DNA of 10,720 nucleotides from JAKVJE01 sp047722305 (GCA_047722305.1 JBDNYM010000061.1:1-10720), one strand, 5' to 3'; counted from the stretch's first letter, positions 1-6,742 are shown. Notes: generated from the letters alone by a model not told the origin. Numbers and translations are program-made.

Positions 1-133
1 CTTCCCTTCACTCGGATGCGCGGGTCTGCGCGCGTCCCTGCGGAACGCGCCCCGGGCCTCATCCCTATCAGGCGCCGGCGGTCTGGCGACAGCCAGGTTA
101 CGGAGTGTGATGCGCCGGGGCGGAGCAGGATCA
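1..133. other. Non-coding left flank with a small stem-loop
   Basis: I see no convincing gene here; open frames in this stretch are compositional. It lies just downstream of the stop of the leftward hydroxy-acid oxidase. A perfect 5-bp stem (CTGGC at 83-87, GCCAG at 92-96, loop GACA) could be part of a transcript end. No T-run follows on the minus strand, so it is not a clear intrinsic terminator. Part of an adjacent intergenic region or gene end may lie outside the window. Confidence 0.45.
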
Positions 134-1171
134 TCAGTGCGCGTCCGCGGCCGCGGACGGGGCGAGCAGGCCCGGGCCGATCTCGGCTGGGGTCCGCGCC
201 CCGCAGAGGGCGCAGACGCGCTCGAACCCGCGGCGCAGGCCGCGGGCGTAGGCGATCAGGGCGTCCGGTCCCTCCAGCAGGTGCTCGGCGACGGGATGCC
301 CGACGAGCACCCCGTCCGCCCCCAGGGCGAGCGCACGCAGGACATCCTCGCCGGTGCGGATGCCCGAGTCGACCAGCACCGGCACGTCGGGCCCGACTGC
401 GGCGCGGATGCCCGGCAGCGCAGTCGCCGTGGCTACCGCCCCCGAGAGCTGTCGGCCGCCGTGATTCGAGACCACGATCCCGGCTGCGCCCGCGTCGAGG
501 CAGCGGCGGGCGTCGTCCGGGCGCAGCACGCCCTTCACCACGACCGGGAGACCGGTGGTCCGCCGCAGCCAGGCGATGTCGTCCCAGCGCAGATCGGGGG
601 CGGTGGCGAGCTTGGCCGAGCCGTGCCCGCCCGAGCGAGCACGCTGGCGCTGCAGCTGCGGGTCGTAGATCGCGTCGCGGAACCCGGGCTGGCCGCCCAC
701 GCTGGTCTGGTCCGCGGTGAAGACGATCGCGGCCGCACCGTGCGCCACCGCCTCCTGCAGGAAGTCGGTCATGGCCTCGCGGCGCTCGGGCAGGTAGACC
801 TGTTGCAGGTAGGGGCCGGAGACTGCCGTCACCTCGGGGATGCTGCGGCTGGGCTCCGACGAAAGCACCAGACCCAGCCCGGCGGCGCGGGCGGCGCGGG
901 CCACGGCCACCTCGCCATCGGGATGCGCCAGCCCGAGGGAGCTCACCGGAGCGAAGAGGATGGGCGCCTCCAGCCGCATGCCGAGCAGACGGGTGGAGGC
1001 ATCCACCGCGCCGATCCCGCGCAGGATGCGGGGCGCCAGTGCGAGTCGTTCCCAGGCTGCGCGGTTCGACCGCATCGTGGTGGCGAACCCGCCGGCGAAG
1101 AACGCCCGGGCCCGCTGCTCGTCATCCGGCCGGCCTCCGCCGGGTCCGTCGGGATGGAAAGCGGTCGTCAT
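134..1171 (-). CDS. FMN-dependent alpha-hydroxy-acid oxidase/dehydrogenase family protein (lactate oxidase/glycolate oxidase fold)
   Basis: This 345-residue protein should be a cytoplasmic TIM-barrel flavoenzyme of the family that oxidises L-2-hydroxy acids to 2-keto acids. The hallmark SNHGGRQL is at residues 235-242, giving the catalytic base His237 and substrate Arg240. Lys213 (VVVKGV), Asp154 (TADQT), Tyr126 (QVY) and the FMN-phosphate segment DSGIRTG (268-274) are also visible. Two deviations stand out against plant glycolate oxidase numbering recalled from memory. The substrate-binding Tyr24 position is Phe (F24 in AFFAGG), and the usual GRP motif is GHP (His292 for an FMN-phosphate Arg). 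The protein is slightly short for the family (about 350-400). The start is chosen because AGGAGG (1182-1177 on the minus strand) lies 5 nt before the ATG. The gene is divergent from the metY-like gene. The substrate is unknown; 2-hydroxy-4-methylthiobutanoate is an inference from context only. Confidence 0.88.
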   Translation of the reverse strand: MTTAFHPDGPGGGRPDDEQRARAFFAGGFATTMRSNRAAWERLALAPRILRGIGAVDASTRLLGMRLEAPILFAPVSSLGLAHPDGEVAVARAARAAGLGLVLSSEPSRSIPEVTAVSGPYLQQVYLPERREAMTDFLQEAVAHGAAAIVFTADQTSVGGQPGFRDAIYDPQLQRQRARSGGHGSAKLATAPDLRWDDIAWLRRTTGLPVVVKGVLRPDDARRCLDAGAAGIVVSNHGGRQLSGAVATATALPGIRAAVGPDVPVLVDSGIRTGEDVLRALALGADGVLVGHPVAEHLLEGPDALIAYARGLRRGFERVCALCGARTPAEIGPGLLAPSAAADAH

Positions 1172-1315
1172 CGGGGCCTCCTCGGGTATTCCGTGGTCAG
1201 GCAACCACGTGGAGGCCGGAGCGGTCGCGGTGTTACCGCGTGTGACGCCGCAGCGGCCTGGCCGGTGCCGTGCACGTATCTTCGTCTCCGAGGCAACCAG
1301 GGCGAAGGAGACGAC
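1172..1315. promoter_or_regulatory. Divergent intergenic control region with nested inverted repeats
   Basis: This 144-bp gap between two divergent starts must hold both promoters. Visible structure includes an inverted repeat CGTGGT/ACCACG (1192-1197, 1204-1209). It also includes CGCGGT-GTT-ACCGCG (1226-1240), which sits inside a GCGG/CCGC pair (1221-1224, 1248-1251). An outer arm pair encloses both (1214-1219 with 1258-1263, one G-T). The palindromes CCACGTGG (1205-1212) and CGTGCACG (1269-1276) and a 9-bp direct repeat AGGCAACCA (1199-1207, 1291-1299) are present too. Candidate -10 TATCTT (1277-1282) would give metY a leader of about 27 nt, but no good -35 is seen. Ribosome binding sites are AGGAGG for the leftward gene and GAAGGAG (1304-1310) for the rightward gene. 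The element could be an operator or a folded RNA leader; no known regulator site was recognised. Confidence 0.6.
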
Positions 1316-2650
1316 ATGAGCGCCAGCGAGTGGGGTTTCGAGACGAAGCAGGTCCACGCCGGGGCATCTCCGCAGCCCGGCAGCGGCGCGCTCGCGCTGC
1401 CGATCTTCCAGACCGCGGCGTACGCGTTCCCCGATGCCGGGACGGCGGCGGCCCTGTTCGCCAAGGAACGGGCCGGTTTCATCTACAGCCGCGGCACCAA
1501 TCCCACGGTGGCGGCGGTGGAGCGACGGCTGGCCGCGCTCGACGGCGGCAGCGACGCGGTGCTCGTCTCGTCGGGGCAGGCCGCCACGGCGGCGGTCGCG
1601 CTGACGCTCGCCGAGCAGGGAGACGAAATCGTGGCCAGTTCGCAGCTGTACGGCGGAACTGCCACCCTGCTGGGGCGCAATCTCGCCAAGCGGGGCGTCG
1701 CGACCCGGTTCATCGCCGACTCGTCCGATCCCGATGCCTGGCGCGCCGCCGTCGGGCCTCATACCCGCGCCCTGTTCACCGAGGCCGTCTCCAACCCGTC
1801 CGGGCAGATCGCCGACCTGGAGACGCTGGCCGAGATCGCGCATGCGGCCGGCGTGCCGCTGGTCGTCGACAACACTCTGGCCACTCCGGCCGTGCTGCGC
1901 CCGCTCGAATGGGGTGCCGACGTCGTCGTGTACTCGGCGAGCAAATTCTTGTCCGGCCACGGCACCGTCATCGCCGGGGCGGTGATTGACGGGGGCTCGT
2001 TCGACTACGGGGCGCACGCCGACCGTTTCCCCGAGTTCTCCGCCCCCGAACCCGGCTTCGACGACCTGGTGGTCAGTCGCGACTTCGGCGTCGGCGGCCG
2101 ACTGGCTCCGCAGGGGAAGAACGCCGCCCTGGCCGGCAAGATCCGCCTCGAACAGATTCACGACTTCGGGCCCACCCCGGCACCATTCACCGCGTTCCTG
2201 CTGGAGCAGGGGCTCGAAACGCTCTCGTTGCGGCTCGAGCGCCACGTCGCCAACGCCCAGGCCATCGCCCGCTGGCTCGATGGGCATCCGGGCGTGAACC
2301 GCGTGTTCTACGCCGGGCTGCCCGACTCCCCCTGGGCCGACCTGGCCCGGAAGTACACGCCGACCGGTCCTGGCGCCGTGGTGTCGTTCGAGGTTCCGGG
2401 CGGGACCGAGACCGCCCAGCGCCTCCTGTCCGCCCTGCGGCTCGTCTCCATCGTCGCCAACATCGGGGATGTGCGCACCCTCGCCATCCACCCCTACACC
2501 ACCACCCACGGCTCCACCTCGCCGGAGGAGCGGGCAGCCGCCGGAGTGACCGAGGGACTCATCCGGCTCTCCGTCGGGCTGGAGACGCTCGCCGACCTGC
2601 AGGCCGATCTCGAAGCGGCTTTCGCGGCGATCGGTTATCCGGCCCGCTGA
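1316..2650 (+). CDS. metY: O-acetylhomoserine sulfhydrylase-like PLP enzyme (MetY type, Cys/Met metabolism family)
   Basis: This 444-residue fold-type I PLP enzyme belongs to the Cys/Met-metabolism family. MetY enzymes replace the acetyl group of O-acetyl-L-homoserine with sulfide or methanethiol, making homocysteine or methionine in the cytoplasm. Lys210 in SASKFLSGHGT is the Schiff-base lysine, Asp185 in VVDNT contacts the PLP ring nitrogen, and YSRGTNPT (57-64) carries the phosphate-binding Tyr/Arg. The length and the insertion after the lysine (about 225-290, with FPEFSAPEP) fit MetY rather than the shorter cystathionine or methionine gamma-lyases. RLSVGLE (417-423) holds the carboxylate Arg. 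HPYTTTHG (392-399) differs from the usual HPASTTH, so specificity may have shifted. GAAGGAG lies 5 nt before the ATG. The gene is probably cotranscribed with the dehydrogenase 79 bp downstream. The family call is strong; the exact substrate is inferred. Confidence 0.88.
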   Translation: MSASEWGFETKQVHAGASPQPGSGALALPIFQTAAYAFPDAGTAAALFAKERAGFIYSRGTNPTVAAVERRLAALDGGSDAVLVSSGQAATAAVALTLAEQGDEIVASSQLYGGTATLLGRNLAKRGVATRFIADSSDPDAWRAAVGPHTRALFTEAVSNPSGQIADLETLAEIAHAAGVPLVVDNTLATPAVLRPLEWGADVVVYSASKFLSGHGTVIAGAVIDGGSFDYGAHADRFPEFSAPEPGFDDLVVSRDFGVGGRLAPQGKNAALAGKIRLEQIHDFGPTPAPFTAFLLEQGLETLSLRLERHVANAQAIARWLDGHPGVNRVFYAGLPDSPWADLARKYTPTGPGAVVSFEVPGGTETAQRLLSALRLVSIVANIGDVRTLAIHPYTTTHGSTSPEERAAAGVTEGLIRLSVGLETLADLQADLEAAFAAIGYPAR

Positions 2651-2656
2651 GTCGGG

Positions 2657-2710
2657 ACCGGCACGCAGGAGTGCGCACCGGCACGCAGAGCAGTACGCAG
2701 CAGAGCGCAG
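2657..2710 (+). repeat. Short direct repeats in the metY-dehydrogenase spacer
   Basis: The 12-mer ACCGGCACGCAG occurs at 2657-2668 and exactly again at 2677-2688, a 20-bp period (about two helical turns). Shorter relatives follow: ACGCAG at 2695-2700 and GCGCAG at 2705-2710. The array fills almost the whole spacer and ends just before the dehydrogenase start. It could be a regulator site or simple replication slippage. Confidence 0.6.
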
Positions 2711-2729
2711 AGAAATGAGGACACCAGTC

Positions 2730-3683
2730 ATGTGGGCGTATCGACAGCCGGGACCGACGTTGTTCACCCGAGTGGAGGTGCCGGCGCCGGATGCGGTGCC
2801 GGATCGGCACGTCGCCGTGCGCTTCGTCGCCGGCGGGATCTGCGGCTCCGATCTGCCGCCGTTCTTCGGCGTGCACAGCGTCGAGTTCCCCCAGACCGGC
2901 AGCATCGGCGCGCCGCTGCACGAGATCAGCGGCACCGTCGTGGCCAGCGCCACGTCCGGCATCGAGGTCGGCGACCGGGTGGTCGGGACGGCGTGGCCGT
3001 GCGCCCTGCAAGAGGTGGTCATCGCCGAGGGCTGGCGGGTGCGCCCCATCCCGGCCGCGCTCGACCCGGTGGGCTCCATCGTCATCCAGCCGCTGGCCAC
3101 CGTGCTGTGCGGCGCCGACCGTCTTGACCACCGGGAACCGGGCACGGCCGTCGTGCTGGGGCTCGGCCCCATGGGACTGCTGTGGGCGCACGTGCTCGCC
3201 CACCGCGGCTGGCGCGTACTCGGCGTCGACCGGGTCGATCGCCGGCCGGTCGCCAGCCGGTTCGGGCTGAGCGAGACCGTGCAGGCCGAGGTCGCCGAGT
3301 GGGCCGCGCCTGTGGCCGAGCTGCCGGAAGACGACCCGCGTCGGCCCGGACTGGTGGTGGACGCCATCGGGCACAACCAGGACAACGTCGGCTGGGCGGT
3401 GAAGGCGGCGCACGAATCCGGCCAGGTGTACGCCTTCGGACTCCCCGAAGAGCACTACGTGCTGCCCATGCGCCTGTTCTTCCGCAAGAAGCTCACCCTG
3501 CGGGCCGGCGACACCGACCACTGGCCGGAGCGGCTGCGGGCGGCCGAGGAATATGCGATGGCGCATCCCGAGCTGCTCGACGGCTACGTCACCGACCGCT
3601 ACCCCGTCGCCCAGGTGCGCGACGCCTTTCTGCGATACGCGCAGCCATCACGTGACCGGCTGAAAGTCGTGCTGGTGGCCTGA
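2730..3683 (+). CDS. Medium-chain (zinc-type alcohol dehydrogenase superfamily) dehydrogenase, substrate unknown
   Basis: This NAD(P)-dependent medium-chain dehydrogenase has 317 residues. An N-terminal GroES-like domain carries GGICGSD (Cys38) and PLHEISG (His64, Glu65), the usual catalytic-zinc ligands. It is followed by VGDRVVG. The Rossmann fold starts at VVLGLGPMG (glycines 144, 146, 149), and Asp167 at the end of the second strand favours NAD. The four-cysteine structural-zinc lobe is absent, and the usual Glu before PLA is Gln120, so zinc binding may be altered. The length is short compared with about 340-350 for classical members. Two in-frame ATGs exist, at 2715 and 2730. I prefer 2730 because GAGGA lies 8 nt before it, while 2715 has no good site. 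The gene follows the metY-like gene and probably shares its transcript. Sorbitol/threonine-dehydrogenase relatives are similar, but the substrate cannot be read from the sequence. Confidence 0.82.
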   Translation: MWAYRQPGPTLFTRVEVPAPDAVPDRHVAVRFVAGGICGSDLPPFFGVHSVEFPQTGSIGAPLHEISGTVVASATSGIEVGDRVVGTAWPCALQEVVIAEGWRVRPIPAALDPVGSIVIQPLATVLCGADRLDHREPGTAVVLGLGPMGLLWAHVLAHRGWRVLGVDRVDRRPVASRFGLSETVQAEVAEWAAPVAELPEDDPRRPGLVVDAIGHNQDNVGWAVKAAHESGQVYAFGLPEEHYVLPMRLFFRKKLTLRAGDTDHWPERLRAAEEYAMAHPELLDGYVTDRYPVAQVRDAFLRYAQPSRDRLKVVLVA

Positions 3684-3684
3684 G

Positions 3685-3764
3685 CCGGCGCGCCGGGCAC
3701 CGAGGTGCGAGCTTGGCGCTGCTGCTGCGCCTCAGTCCTAATTTTCGGCGTCGCAGCTGCGCCT
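3685..3764. terminator. Convergent-gene gap with two related hairpins; probable bidirectional terminator
   Basis: Two rightward and leftward transcription units meet here. CCGGCGCGCCGG (3685-3696) is a palindrome right after the dehydrogenase stop, and GCACC/GGTGC (3697-3708) could form another small stem. GGCGC/GCGCC (3715-3731, 7-nt loop) is followed by CTAATTTT (3738-3745), the only T-run in the gap, so it is the best plus-strand terminator candidate. A second 17-bp unit (3747-3763) matches the first at 14 of 17 positions with a 32-bp period. It lies just past the aminotransferase stop and can form its own stem. On the minus strand no T-run follows the hairpin, so termination of the aminotransferase transcript there is less certain. 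Confidence 0.45.
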
Positions 3765-5015
3765 TCAGCGCCGCGCGTCGGCCCGGGCGGCGGCGAGCCG
3801 CTCGGCGGCGCGAGCGAAGTCGGCGTCGGCGAGGCTGCTGTAGGTGAGCCGCAGAGAGCGGTCGTGACGGTGCGAGGCCGGATCGGCGGCGAACCAGGCG
3901 CCCTGCTGGTAGGTGACGCCGTGGGCGATCGCGGCCCGGTAGAGGTCGGCGGGGTCGACGGCCTCGTCGGCGATGCGGGCCCAGAGGAAGAACCCGCCCT
4001 CCGGTTCGCGGATGTCGAACAGCCCCGGTGCCTGCTCGTCCAGGGCGTCGATGAGTCCGCGGGCGCGGGTGCGGTAGATCTCTCGGGCCGCCTGTACCCG
4101 GCGTCCGAAAGCGGTGGGGTCGTGGGTGAGCAGATCGAGCACGATCCCCTGCAGCACGCCGCTGGATTGCGAGTCGATGCGGCTGCGCAGCAGCGACACC
4201 GGGTGCACCAGGTACTCAGGCAGCACCAGCCAGCCGAGGCGCAGCCCCGGGCCGAGCGTCTTCGAGAACGTGTTGACGTGCACCACGTGGTCGGAGTCGT
4301 TCAGACTGCGCGGCGAGACCTGGTCGCCGGCGAAGCGCAGCTCGCGGTACGGGTTATCGGCGATGACGATGAAGCCGTAGTGCTCGGCCAGACCGATCAG
4401 CCGCCGGCGCTTGGCCTCCGAGAGCGTCACCTGGCCCGGGTTATGGAAATCGGGCACGGTGTACACGGCCTTCGGCCGGTAGCCGGCGGCGAGCCGCTCG
4501 GCGAGGGCGTCCACGTCGAAGCCGTCGTCCCGCACCGGGATGGGCGTCACCCGCGGCTCCACCAGGTTCAGGATGCGCATGAACACCGGGAACACCGGGT
4601 CGTCGACCGCGATGTCGTCGCCGGGCGAGAGCAGAGCGAGCACCGTCAGCGCCAGCCCCTCCTGGCCGCCGGTGGTGAGCAGGATGCGACCGGCATCCAC
4701 CCCCTCGTAGTCGGCGACCCACTGCCGCAGCGCCGGGATGCCCGCCGTGGGCGAGTAGCGCAGGGTCTCCAGCCCGCGTCCGCGGTCACCGTAGACGCGC
4801 TGGGCGGCCTGCGCATACTCGGCCACCGGGAGCGCATCCGGATGGGGCACTCCGCCGGAGAGCACCACCGCGTCCGGGGGCAGCGTGACCTGGGTCGCGT
4901 CCCCGAAGCCGACCGGTGGCCGCTGGAGGGCGGCGAGGGCGCTGAGGGGCAGCTGTGCGGCGGCGACCGCAGGCGCCACCTGGGGCGCGGCTGGATGCGG
5001 GGTGAGCGGAGACAT
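3765..5015 (-). CDS. PLP-dependent aminotransferase, class I/II (2-aminoadipate/MocR-domain-like)
   Basis: This cytoplasmic fold-type I aminotransferase has 416 residues. NTFSKTLGPGLRLGW (248-262) contains the Schiff-base Lys252 and phosphate-binding Arg259. DNPYREL (220-226) gives Asp220 for the PLP nitrogen and Tyr223. FHNPG (190-194) replaces the usual NPTG motif, with Asn192 as the PLP hydroxyl ligand. SGGVPHPD (53-60) is typical of the 2-aminoadipate/aromatic aminotransferase group and of MocR C-terminal domains. RLTYS (389-393) holds the substrate-carboxylate Arg. There is no N-terminal winged-helix domain, so it is an enzyme rather than a MocR regulator. AAAGGA lies about 5 nt before the ATG. 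It is last in the metQ-metN-metI order, 48 bp after metI, suggesting it transaminates the imported amino acid (inference; methionine or a branched/aromatic amino acid are plausible). Confidence 0.87.
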   Translation of the reverse strand: MSPLTPHPAAPQVAPAVAAAQLPLSALAALQRPPVGFGDATQVTLPPDAVVLSGGVPHPDALPVAEYAQAAQRVYGDRGRGLETLRYSPTAGIPALRQWVADYEGVDAGRILLTTGGQEGLALTVLALLSPGDDIAVDDPVFPVFMRILNLVEPRVTPIPVRDDGFDVDALAERLAAGYRPKAVYTVPDFHNPGQVTLSEAKRRRLIGLAEHYGFIVIADNPYRELRFAGDQVSPRSLNDSDHVVHVNTFSKTLGPGLRLGWLVLPEYLVHPVSLLRSRIDSQSSGVLQGIVLDLLTHDPTAFGRRVQAAREIYRTRARGLIDALDEQAPGLFDIREPEGGFFLWARIADEAVDPADLYRAAIAHGVTYQQGAWFAADPASHRHDRSLRLTYSSLADADFARAAERLAAARADARR

Positions 5016-5063
5016 GAGGGTCCTTTCTCGAACCGGTTCTCGGTGGCCGGCGATCGACGCGGA

Positions 5064-5726
5064 TCAGACGTGCTCGGCGCGGCGGGCCAGCCAGTTGCCG
5101 AACAGCTGCACGATCTGCACCAGCACGATGATCACGACCACGGCCGAGTAGGTGACGACCCAGTTGAATCGCTGGTAGCCGTACACCAGGGCGAAGTTGC
5201 CCAGCCCGCCGCCGCCGACCGTCCCGACCATGGCCGACATGTCGACGATGGCGATGAAGATGAACGTGTAGCCGAGGATGAGCGGCGCCAGCGACTCGCG
5301 CAGCAGCACCCGGCGCACGATGGTGAACCGGCTGGCGCCCATGGCCTGGGCGGCCTCGATGACGCCGGGATCGATGGAGACGAGGTTCTGCTCGACGATG
5401 CGGCCGATGAAGAACGCCCCGCCGATCACCATGGCGAAGATTGCGGCCGCATCGCCGATGGTGGTGCCGATCACGAGGCGGGTGAGGGGGCCGATCGCGA
5501 AGACGAGGATGACGAACGGGATGGGCCGGAAGATGTTCACCAGCAGGCTGACCACGTCGTAGACGGCCCGGTTCTGCAGGAAGCGGCCGGGGCGGGTGCC
5601 GTAGAGCACGATGCCGAGGACGAGGCCGATGAACCCGGAGATCACCATGGTGATCGCCACCATGTAGAGCGTGACCCCGAGATTCTGGAGGAGGTACTGG
5701 ACGAGCGTGTCGAAGGGCAGGCTCAT
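5064..5726 (-). CDS. metI: Methionine ABC transporter permease MetI
   Basis: This 220-residue inner-membrane permease matches the usual MetI length (about 217-225). About five hydrophobic segments are visible (roughly residues 15-42, 55-80, 92-112, 148-172 and 190-208). The cytoplasmic coupling (EAA) motif is IEAAQAMGASRFTIVRRVLL (123-142). GTVGGGGLG (168-176) and the N-terminal LGVTLYMV stretch (16-23) are typical of MetI. A homodimer pairs with two MetN ATPases to import D/L-methionine or related compounds delivered by MetQ. Its ATG overlaps the metN stop as ATGA, and a near-perfect ribosome binding site sits inside the metN end, so translation is probably coupled. Confidence 0.94.
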   Translation of the reverse strand: MSLPFDTLVQYLLQNLGVTLYMVAITMVISGFIGLVLGIVLYGTRPGRFLQNRAVYDVVSLLVNIFRPIPFVILVFAIGPLTRLVIGTTIGDAAAIFAMVIGGAFFIGRIVEQNLVSIDPGVIEAAQAMGASRFTIVRRVLLRESLAPLILGYTFIFIAIVDMSAMVGTVGGGGLGNFALVYGYQRFNWVVTYSAVVVIIVLVQIVQLFGNWLARRAEHV

Positions 5727-6742
5727 GCGGCCACCTCCTCCCGCTCGGCGGGGGCGCCGAATTCGGCCAGGTAGGCCGCCACCTGCGCCGGCTCGCCGTC
5801 CACCCGTACCGTGACGGTGCCGAACGGCCGCTGCTGCAGTTCGCCGATGCTGCCGTAGACGATGTCGGAGCGCACGCCGAAGTGCGCGGCGCGGTCGCCG
5901 AGCAGCCGCTGCACGTCCTCCCGGCTGCGCACCTTCACCACCTGCAGCGTGCCGCCATAGGTGCGTCGCAGGTCGTCCAGCTGCGCGTCTGAGGGGACGT
6001 CGGTGAGCACGGTGGAGAGGAAGCGGCGCGTGGTCTCGGCCTGGGGCTCGCTGAAGATGGAGTACACGTCCCCTTCCTCGACGACCCGGCCGCGCTCCAT
6101 CACCGCGACCCGGTCGGCGATCTCCTGCACCACCGACATCTGGTGGGTCACCAGCACGATGGTCACCCCGAACTCGGTGTTGGTGCGCCGCAGCAGATCG
6201 AGCACGTCCCGGGTCGTCTCCGGGTCGAGGGCGCTGGTGGCCTCGTCGGCGAGCAGGATGTCCGGTTTGGTGGCCAGGGCGCGGGCGATGCCGACGCGCT
6301 GCTTCTGCCCGCCGGACAGCTGCCGGGGGTACTGGTCGGCCTTGTCGGCCAGGCCGACGAAGTCAAGCAGTTCCCGGACCCGCTGCTGGCGCTGCGGCCG
6401 TGGGGTGTGGACCAGCGTGAGCGGGAAGGCGATGTTGTCGGCCACCGTGCGCGAGTCGAACAGGTTGAACTGCTGGAAGACCATGCCGATACGGGCCCGC
6501 GTGCGGCGCAGTGCGGCGGTCCCCAGCTCGGAGAGGTCTGCTCCGTCGACGACGACCCGGCCGCTGGTGGGGCGCTCCAGCCCGTTCACCAGCCGGATGA
6601 CGGTGCTCTTGCCGGCTCCCGAATAGCCGATGATGCTGTAGACCTGCCCGTGCTCGATGCGCAGGCTGACGTCATCGAGGGCGACGGGGCCGTGTTTGGT
6701 GAAGCGTTTGGTGACGTGTTCGACGGCGACGATCGGTGCCAT
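5723..6742 (-). CDS. metN: Methionine ABC transporter ATP-binding protein MetN
   Basis: This 339-residue ABC ATPase powers MetI. Walker A is GYSGAGKST (39-47), the Q-loop is FQQFN (89-93), the signature is LSGGQKQR (142-149), Walker B is DILLADE (161-167), and the switch His is 200. After the ABC domain (about 1-240) comes the C-terminal NIL domain (about 265-330). In E. coli MetN this domain binds methionine and inhibits transport, so feedback control is expected here (inference from family). The length matches E. coli MetN (343). AGGAG (6756-6752) lies 9 nt before the ATG and lies within the unterminated metQ reading frame. The overlap with metQ is 157 bp in a different frame. The ATPase itself is intact from its start to the ATGA overlap with metI. 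Confidence 0.95.
   Translation of the reverse strand: MAPIVAVEHVTKRFTKHGPVALDDVSLRIEHGQVYSIIGYSGAGKSTVIRLVNGLERPTSGRVVVDGADLSELGTAALRRTRARIGMVFQQFNLFDSRTVADNIAFPLTLVHTPRPQRQQRVRELLDFVGLADKADQYPRQLSGGQKQRVGIARALATKPDILLADEATSALDPETTRDVLDLLRRTNTEFGVTIVLVTHQMSVVQEIADRVAVMERGRVVEEGDVYSIFSEPQAETTRRFLSTVLTDVPSDAQLDDLRRTYGGTLQVVKVRSREDVQRLLGDRAAHFGVRSDIVYGSIGELQQRPFGTVTVRVDGEPAQVAAYLAEFGAPAEREEVAA
5731..5739 (-). promoter_or_regulatory. Strong ribosome binding site for metI
   Basis: AGGAGGTGG on the minus strand, with 4 nt before the ATG (6 nt counted from AGGAGGT), is close to a perfect anti-16S match. It lies inside the last codons of metN and supports coupled but independent loading of ribosomes on metI. 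Confidence 0.7.

Noticed and set aside
1172..1315. SAM riboswitch upstream of the metY-like gene
   Set aside because: GGCAACC and GGTGCC pieces are present, but I could not find the P1/P2 helices or the conserved order of SAM-I, SAM-II or SAM-IV.
107..2650. 847-residue plus-strand frame running into metY
   Set aside because: The first ~400 residues are the antisense of the hydroxy-acid oxidase and show no protein family; only the part from 1316, with its own GAAGGAG site, is MetY-like.
1316..2650. Methionine gamma-lyase or cystathionine gamma-lyase
   Set aside because: The 444-residue length and the ~60-residue insertion after the PLP lysine are those of MetY-type sulfhydrylases, not of the ~390-400 residue lyases.
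134..3385. 1083-residue minus-strand frame
   Set aside because: The N-terminal two thirds are antisense to metY and the dehydrogenase. The real gene is the last 345 residues, starting at 1171 after AGGAGG.
3685..3696. Palindrome CCGGCGCGCCGG as a recombination or operator site
   Set aside because: Such GC palindromes are expected often at this base composition; it is better seen as part of the convergent termination zone.
3765..5015. MocR-type transcription regulator
   Set aside because: Only the aminotransferase domain is present; there is no N-terminal GntR-like winged helix in or upstream of the gene.
3705..5774. 689-residue plus-strand frame opposite the aminotransferase and metI
   Set aside because: It is low-complexity, rich in Asp, Glu, His, Arg and Gly, lies antisense to two well-recognised genes and has no family resemblance.
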